Source: Opitutia bacterium (GTDB lineage Bacteria > Verrucomicrobiota > Verrucomicrobiia > Opitutales > Opitutaceae). Taken from it: a stretch of DNA of 13,459 nucleotides. A program made the position numbers and the translations under genes. The notes under the pieces were generated by a model, which saw nothing but the letters and a program-made list of their open reading frames with translations, had not been told where the DNA came from and made no database searches. The stretch spans positions 158 through 13,616 of the forward strand of contig PMKA01000488.1 in assembly GCA_003157575.1 (NCBI GenBank), read 5' to 3'. Of this stretch, positions 6,183 through 13,459 are shown in pieces; the stretch's first letter is position 1; each line of letters starts with the position of its first letter.

Positions 6183-8156
6183 CTACTGCACCCCCTGCCG
6201 CGCCGCCTGAAGCTGCATCAGGTTTTCCCTCGCCTCGGCATCGCCAGGCCGTATCCGCAGCACCTCCCGAAAATGCTCGATCGCCTCGGGAATCCGCCCG
6301 CTCTGGGCAAGAGCCATCCCCAGATCGTACTGGTTCGTGGCGTTGTCAGGGGCCAGTTCCGCGGCGGTCTCATACCATCGGATTGCCTCGGAAAGCCGGC
6401 CGGTCTGCACAAGCACATTTCCCAGGTTCGTGCATGCAGACGCCTGCTTTGGATTCCTCTTGATCGCCTCCTTGTACCGCTCGATCGCTTCATCGGTCCG
6501 CCCAAGCCTCGCAAGAGCGTTCCCCATGTCGTAGCAGACGCTGGGCAATCCCGGGTTGAGCCTCGCCGCCTTTTCGAGGTGCTCCAGCGCTTCAAGCGGA
6601 CGGTCGAGGTCCAGAAGGACGATCCCGATGTTGTTGTGCGCCTCGCCAAATGTCGGCCTCAGCCGAAGCGCAGTCTCATAGTGTTCCAACGCCTCGCGGT
6701 TCCGTCCAAGTTTGGCGAACGCAAGGCCGAGGTCATTCTGTGCCACGGTGTTGTCCGGTGCGAGTTTGACCGACTTCTCAAGATGTGAAAGCGCCTCGGC
6801 GGCCCTCCCTTGATCGCCCAGGGCCAGGCCGACGCTGCATTGCGCCCATGGATTTTCCGGACGCTTTGCCACCGTGTCGCTCCATATCGAGAGATCGCTC
6901 CGGTAATCGTCGTTGCGCACCGCCGTCAGCCACCCGAGCCCAACAGCCAGAACGAACCACGCTGCCAGTATGCGCCGGCCGACCCACGCGTAGGACCCAA
7001 GCACGACAAGGCTGATCACCGCGACGAGGGCCAGATACATGCGGTGTTCCGCCATCGTCTGCCTCGGCCCGGGAATCAGCGAAGTCGGAGCCAGAATCGC
7101 GAAGAACCACGCCCCCAGGAAACCGATCACGGGCTGGCGCTTCAGCGCATACAACGACCCGCAGACCAGGGCCACAAGGCCGACGGCGGCCGGGATGATG
7201 TCCACCACATCCTTCACCCACTCCACCCCGTAATCGAACACGAGCGGGTTCGGCCAGAACGAAAGCCACAGGTAGTTCATCACGGCAGGAAACTGCGTCA
7301 GCGCATACGCTCCCGCCGACGCGCCGGCTCCGACACCCGTCGTGCCTCCGCGGTTTCCGCCGACGCCGGCGACGAGGACAACCAGGAGAATCCAGGTCGC
7401 CGAAAGCCCAAAATACACTTCCCGGCGACGCGCCCACGCCTCCCGGAAGGAACCCGCGAGAAACGTCCGGTCATAAAGCATCACGATCACCGGCGCGGAC
7501 ACCATCACCTCCTTGCTCGCCATGCCCAGCAGACAGGCGCATGCGGAAGCCGCAAACCAGCCCCTCCCGCACCCGGCGTCCGCCTGACAGCCTTCCTGCC
7601 GCTCCACGCCGCGGATAAAACAATAGAGCGTCAGCAAATAGAAAAGTCCCATCATCGACTCGGTCCGCTGCACAACGTAGGTCACGGCTTCCGTCTGCAG
7701 GGGATGAACCGTCCAAAGGACCGCGATGGCGAGCGCCGCGATTGTGGCGTCCTTTTCGAGCGGCCGCGCGAGCGTCCGCCGGACGACGCCGAACAGGGTC
7801 AGCCCTGCAAGCATGTGGATGACCATGTTGAACACATGGTAGCCCCATACGTCGGCGTCCCCCATCGCGTAGTTGAGGGCGAGGGAGAGATTCACCAGGG
7901 GACGCCCGCCGACTGTCGCCCCCGCAGGAGGCGAGATCAGCCCGGCAAACGACAAGGGCGGCTGGATGGTCGGGTTGGATGTGATCGACGAAAAATCATC
8001 GAACACGAATGGAGCCGACAGGCTGTTGTGATACGCCGCAACTGCCGCCAGCACGATGAGCATGCCGGCAAGAAAGATCCTCCTGCGCGATTCGGCGACA
8101 GGGGGCTGGAGCGTTTCAGCTTGCACGTTCACAGGCTGCCTGGGTCCGGCTGACAT
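6183..8156 (-). CDS. TMTC-like membrane glycosyltransferase (GT-C fold) with C-terminal TPR repeats
   Basis: This 657-residue protein has about 11 membrane helices (about 28-412) followed by six tetratricopeptide repeats of 34 residues (about 437-640). The N-terminal half matches the plan of animal TMTC1-4 proteins, protein O-mannosyltransferases of the endoplasmic reticulum. It has FDD (52-54) in the first external loop, the place of the GT-C catalytic acid, GRPLVNLSLALNY (84-96), HPLQTEAV (151-158), ASKEV (213-217), FWPNPLVFDYG (300-310) and AEHRMYLAL (369-377). By analogy the active site and TPRs face the periplasm and use a lipid-linked sugar, with TPRs binding protein substrates. That activity is inferred; many bacterial relatives are annotated only as TPR proteins. 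ATG 8156 gives a short tail before the first helix, with only a weak GGGTGG upstream. It starts 35 bp after the GH31 stop, so the two may be cotranscribed. Confidence 0.8.
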   Translation of the reverse strand: MSAGPRQPVNVQAETLQPPVAESRRRIFLAGMLIVLAAVAAYHNSLSAPFVFDDFSSITSNPTIQPPLSFAGLISPPAGATVGGRPLVNLSLALNYAMGDADVWGYHVFNMVIHMLAGLTLFGVVRRTLARPLEKDATIAALAIAVLWTVHPLQTEAVTYVVQRTESMMGLFYLLTLYCFIRGVERQEGCQADAGCGRGWFAASACACLLGMASKEVMVSAPVIVMLYDRTFLAGSFREAWARRREVYFGLSATWILLVVLVAGVGGNRGGTTGVGAGASAGAYALTQFPAVMNYLWLSFWPNPLVFDYGVEWVKDVVDIIPAAVGLVALVCGSLYALKRQPVIGFLGAWFFAILAPTSLIPGPRQTMAEHRMYLALVAVISLVVLGSYAWVGRRILAAWFVLAVGLGWLTAVRNDDYRSDLSIWSDTVAKRPENPWAQCSVGLALGDQGRAAEALSHLEKSVKLAPDNTVAQNDLGLAFAKLGRNREALEHYETALRLRPTFGEAHNNIGIVLLDLDRPLEALEHLEKAARLNPGLPSVCYDMGNALARLGRTDEAIERYKEAIKRNPKQASACTNLGNVLVQTGRLSEAIRWYETAAELAPDNATNQYDLGMALAQSGRIPEAIEHFREVLRIRPGDAEARENLMQLQAARQGVQ

Positions 8157-8191
8157 TGAGCAACCACCCGCCGCGGGATCCAGCGCAAAGG

Positions 8192-10531
8192 TCAGCCTTC
8201 AGACACCGTCATCTGGAGATTCCGCGCCCCGTGCCTGGCCGTGACGATGACGCCGAGCGGATCCTGCGCCGCCGTGCCTCCCTTGAGGACGCCCACCTTT
8301 TTCACGCCGACCAACTGGAGCTTCCACGGCCTGACCGCCTTGCCGCCTTCGAGCTTTGCGACGACCTTCCGGCCCTCCCGGCTGACGTGCAGGCGGATGC
8401 CGGGTTCGCCCTGCTCCGTCGGCACGGCGCGCGACAGTGATGCGCCGTCGGCCAGCTTGTAGACGCGGAACGTCGTGCCGCTCGTGTAATCATAATCCGG
8501 GCGGTCGTCCACGGAGCCAATTGGAAGAATCGTGTTCGGCCGCACGAAAAGCGGCAGGCTGAGAAAACCATGCTGCGCCCTGCGCCATCTTCCGCCCGTC
8601 TCAACTTCGCCGGTCAGGAGGTGCGTCCAGCGGCCCTCCGGCAGATAGTAGTCCACCGTGCCGTCCTCAGTGAAGACCGGTGCGACCAGCAGCGAGTCGC
8701 CGAGCATGTATTGCCGGTCGAGCGTGTCGCTCGCCGGATCGCCCGGAAATTCCAGGAGCATCGCCCGCAGCATCGGAACGCCTTCCTGATGCGCGGCGAC
8801 CGCCTGGCCGAAAAGATAGGGCATGAGGCCGCATTTCAGCTTTGTGAAGATGCGCAGCACGTCGCAGGCCTCCTCATCGTAATTCCACGGCACCCGGTAG
8901 GATGACGATCCGTGCAGGCGGCTGTGCGACGACAACAGGCCGAACGCCAGCCAACGTTTGTAAACGGCCACCGGCCCCTGCCCTTCAAAGCCGCCGATGT
9001 CATGACTCCAGAACCCGAAGCCGCACAGGGCGAGCGACAGCCCGCCGCGCAGCGTCTCGGCCATCGACTCGAACGTCGACCAGCAGTCCCCTCCCCAATG
9101 AAGCGGGAAGCGCTGGCTTGACGCGTACGCGGAGCGCGCGAACAACGTTGCCCCGCCCTTGCCCCGGACCTCCTCCAGCGCCTTGAAGACGCACTCGTTG
9201 TAGATCACGGAGTACAGATTGTGCATTCCCGCCGGATCGGAGCCATCGTGGAAGACGACGCCCTCCGCCGGGATCCGCTCGCCGAAATCGGTCTTGAAGC
9301 AATCCACGCCCATCTCCTGGAGGCGCAGGAGATGTCCGGCATACCACTGGCATGCCGCCGGATTGGTGAAATCGACGATCGCCATTCCCGGCTGCCAGAG
9401 ATCGGTCTGCCAGACCCCGCCGTCCGTCTTCCTTATAAAATAGCCCTCGCGTTTCCCCTCCTCGAACAGCCGCGAGCGCTGGCTGATATACGGATTGATC
9501 CACACACAGATCTTGAGGCCCATCTGGTGGAGACGCGCCAGCATGCCGGCGGGGTCCGGAAAGGTGCGGGAATCCCACTCGAAATTGCACCAGTCGAACT
9601 CCCGCATCCAGAAGCAGTCGAAATGGAAGACCCGGAGCGGAAGATCGCGCTCCCTCATCCCGTTGATGAAACCCGTGCAGGTCTGCTCGTCGTAGCTTGT
9701 GGTGAACGAGGTGCTCAGCCACAGGCCGAACGACCAGGCGGGCGGGAGCGCCGGCCGCCCGGTGAGTTGTGTGAGCTTGCGCAGGATGTCCTTGGGCGTC
9801 GGGCCGTAGATGAGGAAGTACTCGAGCTTTTCTCCCGGCAGCGAGAACTGCACGCGCGCCGTGCGTTCCGAGGCGACTTCGAACGAAACCGGTCCGGTTT
9901 CATCGACGAGCACACCGTAGCCGCGGTTGGTCAGATAAAAGGGGACGCTCTTGTAAGCCTGGTCGCTGCCGGTTCCGCCGTCCTTGTTGTCGTTCTCCAC
10001 CACCTGTCCGTTTTTGACGAAGGCGGTGAACCGTTCGCCCAGCCCGTAGACGTTCTCCCCGACCCCGAGCCGGAGCCGTTCATGCATGAATGCTCCCCCG
10101 CCCGCATTCCGCAAATAGGCAATTCCGCGCCCGGCGGATTTCGTCAGAACCCGGCCGCCTGCCTCGAAAGCAAGCTCCCAGTCTCCCTTCCGCTTCACAT
10201 GGACTCCGAGGCTGCCGGATCGCAGGACAGCCTCGTCATCCCTCACCTCGATGGTGCTCGCCGGCGCCGGTTGCGGCTGCAGCGGAATCCTGGGAGCCCG
10301 GCTGTCCGTCCCGGTGAAATGCTCGATGCGCACGTGGACCACGTCCTCCGCAGGGGCGCTCAAGCGGATCGTCAGGAGCGGCCCGCCCAGGGTGTCGCCC
10401 CGGTGGCCAATGCGCCGTGTGGGCGCGTGAATGAGGAGCGTCCCGTGCTCCTCGGAAACATCGTGAGCCTCGGCCGGATAGAATGCCGAAACGCCTGGTT
10501 GCATCAGCCACTCGCCATCGGAGAACTTCAT
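8192..10531 (-). CDS. yicI: Alpha-xylosidase, glycoside hydrolase family 31 (YicI type)
   Basis: This 779-residue enzyme aligns with E. coli YicI (772 residues) nearly end to end, from MKFSDGEWLMQPG onward. It removes alpha-1,6-linked xylose from the non-reducing end of isoprimeverose-type and xyloglucan oligosaccharides. The nucleophile is Asp415 in CFKTDFGERIP and the acid/base is Asp482 in HWGGDCW. YicI residues that favour xylose over glucose are kept: Phe276 in STSFTT and the Cys306-Phe307 pair in HFDCFWM. The order is an N-terminal beta-sandwich (about 1-245), (beta/alpha)8 barrel (about 260-590) and C-terminal beta domains. There is no signal peptide, so it should act in the cytosol on imported sugars. 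The ATG at 10531 is fixed by homology, since no Shine-Dalgarno is visible. It is divergent from a GH9 gene and precedes the TMTC-like gene by 35 bp. Confidence 0.95.
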   Translation of the reverse strand: MKFSDGEWLMQPGVSAFYPAEAHDVSEEHGTLLIHAPTRRIGHRGDTLGGPLLTIRLSAPAEDVVHVRIEHFTGTDSRAPRIPLQPQPAPASTIEVRDDEAVLRSGSLGVHVKRKGDWELAFEAGGRVLTKSAGRGIAYLRNAGGGAFMHERLRLGVGENVYGLGERFTAFVKNGQVVENDNKDGGTGSDQAYKSVPFYLTNRGYGVLVDETGPVSFEVASERTARVQFSLPGEKLEYFLIYGPTPKDILRKLTQLTGRPALPPAWSFGLWLSTSFTTSYDEQTCTGFINGMRERDLPLRVFHFDCFWMREFDWCNFEWDSRTFPDPAGMLARLHQMGLKICVWINPYISQRSRLFEEGKREGYFIRKTDGGVWQTDLWQPGMAIVDFTNPAACQWYAGHLLRLQEMGVDCFKTDFGERIPAEGVVFHDGSDPAGMHNLYSVIYNECVFKALEEVRGKGGATLFARSAYASSQRFPLHWGGDCWSTFESMAETLRGGLSLALCGFGFWSHDIGGFEGQGPVAVYKRWLAFGLLSSHSRLHGSSSYRVPWNYDEEACDVLRIFTKLKCGLMPYLFGQAVAAHQEGVPMLRAMLLEFPGDPASDTLDRQYMLGDSLLVAPVFTEDGTVDYYLPEGRWTHLLTGEVETGGRWRRAQHGFLSLPLFVRPNTILPIGSVDDRPDYDYTSGTTFRVYKLADGASLSRAVPTEQGEPGIRLHVSREGRKVVAKLEGGKAVRPWKLQLVGVKKVGVLKGGTAAQDPLGVIVTARHGARNLQMTVSEG

Positions 10532-10584
10532 AGGGTGCAGAAGGAGAGTTCACAGTTTGCAACAGCCGGCCGGAGGATGCCAAT

Positions 10585-10593
10585 CTTATATCA
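10585..10593 (-). promoter_or_regulatory. Candidate extended -10 promoter for the alpha-xylosidase gene
   Basis: On the minus strand TGA-TATAAG fits the extended -10 pattern TGN-TATAAT with one mismatch. A start about 7 nt downstream would give a leader of roughly 45 nt before the ATG at 10531. The -35 position (CTCAAC) is poor and falls in the inverted-repeat arm, which would suit a regulated promoter. This rests on sequence pattern only. Confidence 0.35.
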
Positions 10594-10657
10594 TCCTGGA
10601 TTCCGCGGTTGAGGCTTCCGCTCCTCGTGGATTCCGCCTCGACTGCGGAATCCAGGA
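10594..10657. repeat. Large inverted-repeat triad with two mutually exclusive hairpins
   Basis: Arms at 10594-10615 and 10636-10657 pair at 20 of 22 positions around a 20-nt loop. The word GGATTCCGC occurs at 10598-10606 and 10629-10637 and inverted at 10645-10653. The second and inverted copies, extended by one base, form a perfect 10-bp stem (10628-10637 with 10645-10654) over a 7-nt loop. Long and short hairpins share the right arm and cannot coexist. The element touches the extended -10 motif of the GH31 gene, so it may be an operator, an RNA switch in the GH9 leader, or a dispersed palindrome. Confidence 0.75.
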
Positions 10658-10841
10658 GGACGTCATCAGTGTCTCCGCTCTCTTTTCTCCATACCTTTTG
10701 GGGTGCGGCTTTGCCATTGGCCCGCATATCCCTTGACTATCGCCACCATGGGAACCGCGAGGCGCCGAAGAGCCTTCCATCGGTCAAACAAAAGCAACGC
10801 CTCCTTTTTCGCACGGCCTCCTCAAGCCCGCCTCAAATCCA

Positions 10842-12506
10842 GTGAAATCCCTCCCTCCCCTTCCCGTCGTCGCCCTCGCCTGCCTTCTGACCGGACTCGC
10901 ATCCGCCTGTGCCGCCGATCAGGCGATCCGCCTGAACACCATCGGTTTCATGCCCGACGCGGCCAAGCGCGCCACCATCGCCGCTCCGTGCAGCGAGTTC
11001 AGTGTCATGCGCGCCGCCGACGGCGCCCCCGTGGCGTCCGTGCCGGGTTGCGTCCCCACGACGACGGCGCCCACCGAGACCGGGGAGACGGTTCAAGTCG
11101 CCGATTTCAGCGGGCTCTCCGCTCCGGGTCGCTATCAGCTCTCGGTGCCCGGCGTCGGGATGTCCGTGCCCTTCACTGTTGGCGCCGACATCTGGAACAC
11201 GCCGTTCCAGCTCGTCTCACGCGCGATGTATCTCTGGCGCTGTGGCACCGCCGTGCACGCCGAATGGAACGGTGTGACCTATGAGCACGGCCCCTGCCAT
11301 CTCGAAGACGGCTGGCTCGATTTCACCGACGCCGGCCACGTCCGGGGGCCGGGCACGGGCGGATGGCACGACGCAGGCGATTACAACAAATACGTCGTCA
11401 ACGCCTCCTTCGCCGTCGCCATGATGTTCAAGGCGCTGGATCAATTCCCCGGCCGGGTGGAAAAGGTCAGACTGGACATCCCCGAGAGCGGCAATGGCGT
11501 GCCCGACCTGCTCAACGAGATCCGCTGGGAGCTCGAATGGATGATGACGATGCAGATGCGGGACGGGCGTGTCTACCACAAGCTCAGCGCGGAGAACTTC
11601 AAGTATTGGGGCCCGCCCGAAATCGATTCCAGCCCGCGTTACTACTGTCCGTGGAGCACGACGGCCACGGCCGATTTTGTCGCGGTGTTCGCCGCCGCCG
11701 CACGCCACTTCGGGCCCTATGACAAGGGGTTTTCCGACACCTGCCTCGCCGCCGCCCGGAAGGGTTGGGCCTGCCTCGCCGAACACCCCGGCAATGTCCC
11801 CCCTGACCTGCATGCATTCCACACGGGAACCTATGACGTGAACGACGACTCCCACCGCCTGTGGGCTGCGGAGGAACTCTGGGAGACCACCGGCGAGCTC
11901 CCGTTGCTGCGCGATTTTGAACGGCGCGCCGCTGGCAGGGAGTTCGTCCTGCCCGGTCCCAGTTGGGGCGATGCCCAGGATCTGGCGCTCGGTTCCTATC
12001 TGCTCTCCCGACATCCGGCAGACCGTGATCCGGCGCTGGTTGCCCGCCTGCAGGAGAGCCTCTTTGCCAGGGCGGGACGCATCGTCGCGACAGCCGAGGG
12101 CAACGCCTACGGCCGCCCGCTCGGAGGCGAACGGCAGGCATGGTTCTGGGGCTGCAACGGATCCGTCGCCGCCCAGACCTACCTCCTTCACGTCGCCGAC
12201 ACACTGAAGCCGGATCCCCGGAACGGCGCAGCCGCCCTCGACGCCCTAGCGTTTCTTTTCGGGCGCAATTTCAATGGACGTTCCTACGTCACGGGCCTCG
12301 GGGCGAACCCTCCCCAACATCCGCACGATCGCCGGGGCGAGCCTGCATGGCCGGGTTGCCTGGTCGGCGGCGGCTGGCCCGACGGAAAGAGCTGGCTCGA
12401 CGTCAGGGAAAATGCCCGGCTCAACGAGATCGCCATCAACTGGAACGCCTCGCTCATCTACGCCCTGGCGGCCTTCGTCCAGCCCCCCGTTCAGACGCAC
12501 AATTGA
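10842..12506 (+). CDS. Secreted glycoside hydrolase family 9 glucanase, CelD type
   Basis: This 554-residue protein has a signal peptide (about 1-24, probable cut after SACA), an N-terminal Ig-like CelD_N domain (about 27-113, IRLNTIGFMP to PFTVG) and a GH9 (alpha/alpha)6 barrel (about 118-545). Catalytic features are present: GGWHDAGDYNKY (173-184) with the paired aspartates 177 and 180, HPHDR (493-497), and the acid Glu529 in LNEIAINWNA. STTATADF (272-279) is typical of the subgroup. It should cut beta-1,4-glucan chains by inversion, in the periplasm, at the surface or outside. There is no linker or carbohydrate-binding module. The start is a GTG at 10842, chosen for the signal peptide; no Shine-Dalgarno is seen. 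A Cys at 23 leaves a lipoprotein possible, but the lipobox is weak. Divergence from an alpha-xylosidase suggests xyloglucan-like substrates. Some GH9 relatives are exo-acting. Confidence 0.92.
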   Translation: MKSLPPLPVVALACLLTGLASACAADQAIRLNTIGFMPDAAKRATIAAPCSEFSVMRAADGAPVASVPGCVPTTTAPTETGETVQVADFSGLSAPGRYQLSVPGVGMSVPFTVGADIWNTPFQLVSRAMYLWRCGTAVHAEWNGVTYEHGPCHLEDGWLDFTDAGHVRGPGTGGWHDAGDYNKYVVNASFAVAMMFKALDQFPGRVEKVRLDIPESGNGVPDLLNEIRWELEWMMTMQMRDGRVYHKLSAENFKYWGPPEIDSSPRYYCPWSTTATADFVAVFAAAARHFGPYDKGFSDTCLAAARKGWACLAEHPGNVPPDLHAFHTGTYDVNDDSHRLWAAEELWETTGELPLLRDFERRAAGREFVLPGPSWGDAQDLALGSYLLSRHPADRDPALVARLQESLFARAGRIVATAEGNAYGRPLGGERQAWFWGCNGSVAAQTYLLHVADTLKPDPRNGAAALDALAFLFGRNFNGRSYVTGLGANPPQHPHDRRGEPAWPGCLVGGGWPDGKSWLDVRENARLNEIAINWNASLIYALAAFVQPPVQTHN

Positions 12507-12549
12507 GGGCTGCCTGTCGCAGCGCCGGCCTCAAGGTCCCGCAAAGTCC

Positions 12550-12564
12550 CGGCCCGACCGGCCG
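12550..12564. terminator. Small GC hairpin between convergent GH9 and DUF3568 genes
   Basis: CGGCC (12550-12554) and GGCCG (12560-12564) pair over a 5-nt loop in the 58-bp gap between two converging genes. It abuts the DUF3568 stop codon. No real T-run follows on either strand, so a terminator role is inferred from position only. Confidence 0.25.
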
Positions 12565-12954
12565 CTAAAGGTTTGCCTTGATCTTGTCGAGGATGGCCAG
12601 CGACTGGCCCTCATCGCCAAAAAGCCCCACGCGAATCTGGACCTGTGTGGCCGTTTCCGTCACCCGGATGACCTTGATCTTGATCTCCTTGTCCTCGGAA
12701 GTCCGCGCCTTCAGTTCGGCGTTCAACGCATCCTTGTGCTCGTTGATCAACACGAACTGAAGCTGCTTGATCGCGAGATTGGCGGCCTTCTCGGTGTCAT
12801 TGAAGCCCCCGTTCAGCGTGGCATCGAGCCTCCCCTGCACCCAGGCGACAGTGCCGGCGCCAGCCGCCCCGGCCAAAACCGCGACACAACCCGAAACCAA
12901 CGGAAACAGCGCCAACACCGCCATGATGCTCCAGAATTTCCAGATAGTCTTCAT
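12565..12954 (-). CDS. DUF3568 family lipoprotein
   Basis: This 129-residue protein has a lipoprotein signal peptide with lipobox VSGC (20-23), so Cys23 should be lipidated and the protein anchored in a membrane facing the periplasm. A Gly/Ala-rich stretch (26-34) leads into WVQGRLDATL, then two helix-strand units ending in VQIRVGLFGDEGQSLAILDKIKANL. The IRVGxFGDE...ILDKIKANL ending is typical of DUF3568, a small family without known function. The ATG at 12954 gives the correct signal peptide, and the leader is AT-rich without a Shine-Dalgarno. It converges on the GH9 gene and lies 69 bp after the rhomboid gene on the same strand, with a possible promoter of its own in between. No link to the sugar genes is evident. 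Confidence 0.88.
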   Translation of the reverse strand: MKTIWKFWSIMAVLALFPLVSGCVAVLAGAAGAGTVAWVQGRLDATLNGGFNDTEKAANLAIKQLQFVLINEHKDALNAELKARTSEDKEIKIKVIRVTETATQVQIRVGLFGDEGQSLAILDKIKANL

Positions 12955-12967
12955 AAGGTTAATTTGA

Positions 12968-12996
12968 ATTCTACAACAGTTTCATCTTTGCCGCAA
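12968..12996 (-). promoter_or_regulatory. Candidate sigma-70 promoter for the DUF3568 gene
   Basis: On the minus strand TTGCGG (12996-12991) and TAGAAT (12973-12968) are separated by exactly 17 nt, in a short stretch more AT-rich than its surroundings. The implied leader is only about 6-7 nt, close to leaderless, which fits the absence of a Shine-Dalgarno but also weakens the call. Confidence 0.35.
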
Positions 12997-13023
12997 GATT
13001 GACCCGCTGCCGGTTTCACTTTC

Positions 13024-13459
13024 TCAGCGCCGGCGGACCAGACCCGCATCCTTCGCCATCAGGAGCAGCACCATGCCCGCCGTAAATCCGCCGGCATGGG
13101 CCCACCACGCCACGCCTCCGCCCGCGTGCCCGTCCATGAGCGACCCAAAGCCGTTGAATGCCTGGATGACAAACCACAATACGAGAAAGACGAATGCCGG
13201 CACCGGCATGATCGGTATGACCCACGGAACAAGGGTAATGATCCACGCCGTCGGAAAAAGAAGCAGATAAGCTCCGAGAACGCCCGAGATCGCGCCGCTC
13301 GCCCCCAGCATCGGCACGCTCGAACCCGGGTCGACAATCACCTGCAGACCGGCCGCCGCCAGACCCGAGAGCAGGTAGAAGACAAGGAATTGAAACGGAC
13401 CAAGGCGGTCCTCAACGTTCTTGCCAAAAATCCAGAGGAACCAGCAGTTGCCCAGCACG
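13024..13459 (-). CDS. Rhomboid family intramembrane serine protease (partial, 5' end outside window)
   Basis: The frame is open to the window edge and ends at a TGA at 13026-13024. The visible 145 codons start inside the family's LGNCWFLWIFGKNVEDRLG segment, so the GTG at 13458 is an internal Val rather than a start. The catalytic pair is present: Ser in GASGAISG (fragment residue 54) and His in WWAHAGGFTAG (fragment residue 121). Helices lie near 22-42, 50-66, 72-100 and 117-134. Rhomboids cut substrate proteins within or next to the membrane. The short basic C-terminus LVRRR ends the protein without an added cytoplasmic domain. The upstream helices and any N-terminal domain are missing, and the substrate cannot be predicted. 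It may be cotranscribed with the lipoprotein gene 69 bp downstream. Confidence 0.92.
   Translation of the reverse strand, partial: VLGNCWFLWIFGKNVEDRLGPFQFLVFYLLSGLAAAGLQVIVDPGSSVPMLGASGAISGVLGAYLLLFPTAWIITLVPWVIPIMPVPAFVFLVLWFVIQAFNGFGSLMDGHAGGGVAWWAHAGGFTAGMVLLLMAKDAGLVRRR

Larger units (their letters stand above)
10532..10841. other. 310-bp divergent intergenic region between GH31 and GH9 genes
   Basis: I see no gene here. The half nearer GH31 holds an extended -10 motif on the minus strand (10585-10593) and the large inverted-repeat triad (10594-10657). The half nearer GH9 (10658-10841) holds a pyrimidine-rich stretch near 10670-10690 and an isolated TTGACT near 10734, with no convincing -10 partner. 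The GH9 promoter is therefore not located. Confidence 0.6.

Noticed and set aside
9221..10612. A 463-codon plus-strand open frame opposite the alpha-xylosidase gene
   Set aside because: The minus strand encodes a near full-length YicI homologue with all catalytic residues. The plus frame has no domain.
10594..10657. An insertion-sequence end or attachment site
   Set aside because: There is no transposase, no flanking target duplication and only one element, so a mobile-element boundary is not supported.
10730..10760. TTGACT near 10734 as the -35 of a GH9 promoter
   Set aside because: No acceptable -10 hexamer is found at 16-18 nt spacing.

Overview
The window is high-GC bacterial DNA with a Gram-negative style envelope gene set: a lipoprotein, a periplasmic adaptor with ABC permeases, an outward-facing glycosidase and a rhomboid protease. 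The mix of a DUF3568 lipoprotein, a DUF3142 protein, a large TMTC-like membrane/TPR protein, a CelD-type GH9 enzyme and dispersed palindromes between genes suggests the Verrucomicrobiota/PVC group. That assignment is an inference, because no rRNA or marker gene is present.

Layout. The last 20 codons of an alcohol-dehydrogenase-like gene (+) open the window. From there to about 10.5 kb every gene is on the minus strand. In transcription order (right to left) these are: a YicI-type GH31 alpha-xylosidase (10531-8192); a TMTC-like GT-C/TPR membrane protein (8156-6183); a MacA-like adaptor (6019-4802); an ABC ATPase (4805-4092); two FtsX/MacB-type permeases (3970-2810 and 2808-1609); and a DUF3142 secreted protein (1422-121). 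A divergent GH9 glucanase (+, 10842-12506) faces away from the GH31 gene across a 310-bp gap. It is followed by a DUF3568 lipoprotein (-) and a rhomboid protease (-) cut by the window edge.

How the genes work together. GH31 and GH9 form a divergent pair suited to xylosylated beta-glucan (xyloglucan-like) breakdown: the secreted GH9 cleaves the backbone and the cytosolic GH31 removes alpha-xylose from imported oligosaccharides. The adaptor, ATPase and two permeases are a complete inner-membrane tripartite efflux unit (MacAB/Lol mechanism) with split ATPase and permease chains. No outer-membrane TolC-like partner is in the window. ATPase and second permease starts are translationally coupled to the preceding stop codons.

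Unusual structure. Three intergenic gaps each hold a triad of one short word (two copies in one orientation, one inverted), which allows mutually exclusive hairpins. A fourth gap holds a simpler palindrome. The most elaborate triad lies between the two glycosidase genes, beside an extended -10 motif. I see no clearly novel multi-gene system, no CRISPR, no tRNA or rRNA, and no transposase.
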